Below, piece after piece: positions 5,970 through 8,115 of a DNA stretch of 8,115 bases. Every line of letters starts with the position of its first letter. The stretch's first letter is position 1. The DNA lies in contig JBBKVR010000121.1 of NCBI GenBank assembly GCA_037968575.1, positions 1 to 8,115 of the forward strand. Direction: 5' to 3'. The position numbers and the translations under genes are program-made. This stretch comes from UBA2137 sp037968575 (GTDB lineage Bacteria; Pseudomonadota; Alphaproteobacteria; Micavibrionales; Micavibrionaceae). The notes under the pieces are model-generated. The model searched no databases and had not been told where the DNA came from. It worked only from the letters and a program-made list of their open reading frames with translations.

Positions 5970-7470
5970 TTTGTATTTCCTTGATATCAAGTTGCGGTTC
6001 AGGCTGCACTGGCTCATTCAATAATGGCAGTGTTTGTGTAGCCTGTTGTGCCATATTTAGCAACTGATACGGGAACAAAATAAGCAGAAGTGTAAAACCT
6101 GCACTCAAAACAAGTACAAATCGACGTGCCCTTGAATCAAATTCATCGAAGGCTTCGGTTTCCTCATCAAAGAACATAATTTTAATAATGCGAATATAAT
6201 ACGCTGCGGAAATTACGGAAGCGACAACACCTACCACTGCCAGAACATAAAAGCCCTCTATAACCGCGGCTTGAAAGACAAACAATTTACCAAAAAAACC
6301 AGCTAGCGGTGGAATCCCACTTAAAGAAAACATCAACAATGCCATAGCATAGGCAATGAGCGGATGTGTTTTGGATAATCCTGCCAAATCCTGTAATTGG
6401 TTAAGCGGTCGACCATCACGACGCATAAACATAATAATAGCAAACACACCTGCCGTCATTATCATGTACAAAATCATGTAATACAGCGCCGCAGCATAAC
6501 CTTCAGGTGTGCCAATAATTACAGCAATTAGCGCATAGCCGATATTCCCGATTGAACTATACGCCATCAAACGTTTGAGGTTAGTCTGTGACAACCCGGC
6601 GAACGCACCCCAGAACATCGACATGACAGATAAGAAAATCAAGATGGGTTGGATTTGATCAAGGACGCCTTCGAATGGGCCTGCCAACATTCTCATTAGA
6701 GCCGCCAAGGCAGCAATTTTTGGCACCATGGCAAACATAGCTGTAACTGATGATGGGGCACCCTCGTAAACATCGGGTGTCCACATGTGAAAGGGTACAG
6801 CAGAGATTTTGAAAGCAATACCAGAGATCAAGAATACAAGTCCAAATAGACATGCTGTTAAGGCATCAGCTTCAAGCTGAGGAATATTCGCTGCAATATC
6901 TGTGTAAGACAAACCACCTGTAAATCCATATATCAACGAAATACCGAATAGAATTAAGCCAGACGAAATAGCGCCCAAAATAAAGTATTTCAATCCTGCC
7001 TCGGTTGAACGGATACAATTACTGCGGAATGACGCCAGCACATAAAGACTCAATGATTGTAATTCTAAGCCAACATAAAATGACATCATGTGATTTGCAG
7101 AAATCATCATGAACATACCCAATGTTGCCAACATCAAGAGAACAGGGTACTCAAATTTCTCGATATTCTCATCTCTTACGTAACGTGCAGACAAGAGACA
7201 AACCAAAAACATTCCAACAGCAACTGCAATCTTGGTAAAGAGTGCAAAGCGATCAAGCGTAAACATATCATTCAGAACCGAGACCTTTTCCACAGGAAGG
7301 CTTAGTAAAAACAGTAGTACCACAATCAAAAGTAAGCCAAACGCTTTGAACAAAAGAGGTGTAACAGTATTTTTACGAACAACACCAACCATTAGAAAAA
7401 CATATGAACCAACAGCCAAAAGCAATTCTGGCCAAATTGGGTAAAGAGATGCAAATGTTAAATCAGTCAT
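5944..7470 (-). CDS. nuoN: NADH-quinone oxidoreductase subunit N
   Basis: Antiporter-like membrane subunit of respiratory complex I, contributing one of the proton channels in the inner membrane. The 508 residues form about 14 hydrophobic segments. The conserved channel residues are in place: E136 in YVGLELQSL, K161 in GLKYFILGA, K221 in FKISAVPFHMWTPDVYEGAP, K251 in VPKIAAL, and K395 in GFFGKLFVF; these correspond to E133, K158, K217, K247 and K395 of the E. coli subunit. LKRLMAYSSIGNIGY (298-312) is the other family signature. After the last helix (about 450-470) there is a polar, Pro/Glu-rich tail of some 35 residues, longer than in many homologues, and its coding sequence overlaps birA. 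ATG abuts the nuoM stop (TAGATG), with a strong AGGGG eight bases upstream. This is the last nuo gene, as usual. Confidence 0.97.
   Translation of the reverse strand: MTDLTFASLYPIWPELLLAVGSYVFLMVGVVRKNTVTPLLFKAFGLLLIVVLLFLLSLPVEKVSVLNDMFTLDRFALFTKIAVAVGMFLVCLLSARYVRDENIEKFEYPVLLMLATLGMFMMISANHMMSFYVGLELQSLSLYVLASFRSNCIRSTEAGLKYFILGAISSGLILFGISLIYGFTGGLSYTDIAANIPQLEADALTACLFGLVFLISGIAFKISAVPFHMWTPDVYEGAPSSVTAMFAMVPKIAALAALMRMLAGPFEGVLDQIQPILIFLSVMSMFWGAFAGLSQTNLKRLMAYSSIGNIGYALIAVIIGTPEGYAAALYYMILYMIMTAGVFAIIMFMRRDGRPLNQLQDLAGLSKTHPLIAYAMALLMFSLSGIPPLAGFFGKLFVFQAAVIEGFYVLAVVGVVASVISAAYYIRIIKIMFFDEETEAFDEFDSRARRFVLVLSAGFTLLLILFPYQLLNMAQQATQTLPLLNEPVQPEPQLDIKEIQNEPNILDN
5978..5982 (-). promoter_or_regulatory. 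Ribosome binding site deciding the birA start
   Basis: AAGGA with an eight-base spacer to the ATG at 5969, located within the nuoN coding end. It favours this start over the upstream in-frame ATG at 6017. Confidence 0.7.
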
Positions 7471-8115
7471 CTAAAATTCCCCTGTATTAACTTGCGCTGG
7501 TTGCAACGTAGTTGGTTTCTCGATTTGCGCATTGTAATTGTTCACTAATCTTTGAACAGCCGGCTCAGTACGGCTAAGAACATAGTTAGGTTGAATGCCA
7601 AGCCACAAAACAAGAAGTATAAGCGGCAAGAAAAGCATACTTTCGCGGAACACAACATCAGGCATAGCACCAGCATCATTGTTGGTCACTTTTCCAAATA
7701 TCAAACGTTTGTAAAGAATAAGCATGTAAGCAGCACCAAGCACAACGCCCGTGGTTGCCAGTAAAGCAACTAAAGTATCAACCTTAAATGCGCCAAGAAG
7801 TGACAAGAACTCCCCAACAAACCCTGACGTTCCTGGTAAGCCTACAGAACCAAGCATGAAAATCATGAAAATGGTCGCAAAGCGCGGCATATTTTTAACA
7901 ATTCCGCCATATTTCCCAATCTCGCGTGTGTGCAGACGATCATACAAAACGCCAACACATAGGAAGAGCGCCGCAGATATTAAACCATGAGAAATCATCT
8001 GGAATATTCCACCCTGCATGCCTTCAACTGTTAGAGTAAACAGCCCTAATGTCACAAACCCCATATGTGCCACAGATGAATAGGCAATCAATTTCTTCAT
8101 GTCTTCCTGCACAAG
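7471..8115 (-). CDS. nuoM: NADH-quinone oxidoreductase subunit M (3' part)
   Basis: C-terminal 214 complete codons of the antiporter-like subunit NuoM of complex I (full length usually about 500). The frame is open through the upper window edge, so the true start is outside. A GTG at 8110-8112 is an internal valine codon within LVQEDMKKLIAYSSVAHMGF, the family signature on a central helix. Further conserved features are the histidine in FQMISHGLISAALFLCVG, YGGIVKNMP, and PGTSGFVGEFLSLLGAF, whose Glu corresponds to the essential E407 of the E. coli subunit. AAYMLILYKRLIFG marks the next helix. The protein ends with a polar tail of about 35 residues after the last membrane segment. It is followed directly by nuoN with no intervening base. 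Confidence 0.96.
   Translation of the reverse strand, partial: LVQEDMKKLIAYSSVAHMGFVTLGLFTLTVEGMQGGIFQMISHGLISAALFLCVGVLYDRLHTREIGKYGGIVKNMPRFATIFMIFMLGSVGLPGTSGFVGEFLSLLGAFKVDTLVALLATTGVVLGAAYMLILYKRLIFGKVTNNDAGAMPDVVFRESMLFLPLILLVLWLGIQPNYVLSRTEPAVQRLVNNYNAQIEKPTTLQPAQVNTGEF
7478..7483 (-). promoter_or_regulatory. Ribosome binding site for nuoN
   Basis: AGGGGA lies eight bases before the nuoN ATG (AGGGG core) and inside the end of nuoM. It is the strongest Shine-Dalgarno sequence in the window and confirms the abutting start. Confidence 0.75.

Noticed and set aside
5970..6017. Longer birA reading starting at ATG 6017
   Set aside because: Adds 16 residues without family similarity; the ATG at 5969 has AAGGA at ideal spacing and matches the usual N-terminus.
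8110..8112. GTG as a possible start of a 213-residue gene
   Set aside because: It is an internal Val codon of nuoM; the conserved NuoM sequence continues upstream to the window edge and the protein should be about 500 residues.

Overview
The window carries nine genes, all on the minus strand and packed with almost no intergenic space. In transcription order, from high to low coordinates, they are nuoM (3' part), nuoN, birA, coaX, a ribonuclease J gene, a DUF1467 membrane protein, an unrecognised exported protein, proS, and the 5' part of a lolC/lolE-type gene. This order (end of the nuo operon, then birA, coaX, rnj, DUF1467, proS, lolC) is a well-known chromosomal arrangement in Alphaproteobacteria. 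The short ProRS without an editing insertion, DUF1467 itself and the RNase J support that assignment. The DNA is moderately AT-leaning by eye, TGA is used as a stop, and the standard bacterial code fits everywhere. The N-terminal motif of the RNase J resembles a variant I associate with Micavibrio-like or deep-branching alphaproteobacteria, but that narrower placement is tentative.

High-coordinate half (about 4440-8115): the last two membrane subunits of the H+-translocating NADH:quinone oxidoreductase (complex I) are followed by two cofactor genes. These are biotin protein ligase, overlapping the nuoN end by 26 bases, and type III pantothenate kinase, the first step of coenzyme A synthesis.

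Middle (about 1963-4432): ribonuclease J (RNA processing and decay) starts with GTG and is followed by two genes each joined to the previous one by a 4-base ATGA overlap: DUF1467 and a 176-residue secreted protein of unknown function.

Low-coordinate end (1-1934): prolyl-tRNA synthetase abuts (TAGATG) the permease of the lipoprotein-releasing ABC transporter, which runs off the window.

Junctions are 4-base or 26-base overlaps, direct abutments, or gaps of 7, 12 and 28 bases, so the whole window probably belongs to one transcription unit with strong translational coupling. I see no tRNA, rRNA, CRISPR array, mobile element, attachment site or convincing intrinsic terminator, and no gene-free stretch longer than 28 bases. 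This is mainly a conserved housekeeping region. The points most worth a second look are the exported protein inserted before proS and an in-frame A-AAA-AAG slippery heptamer inside the RNase J gene.
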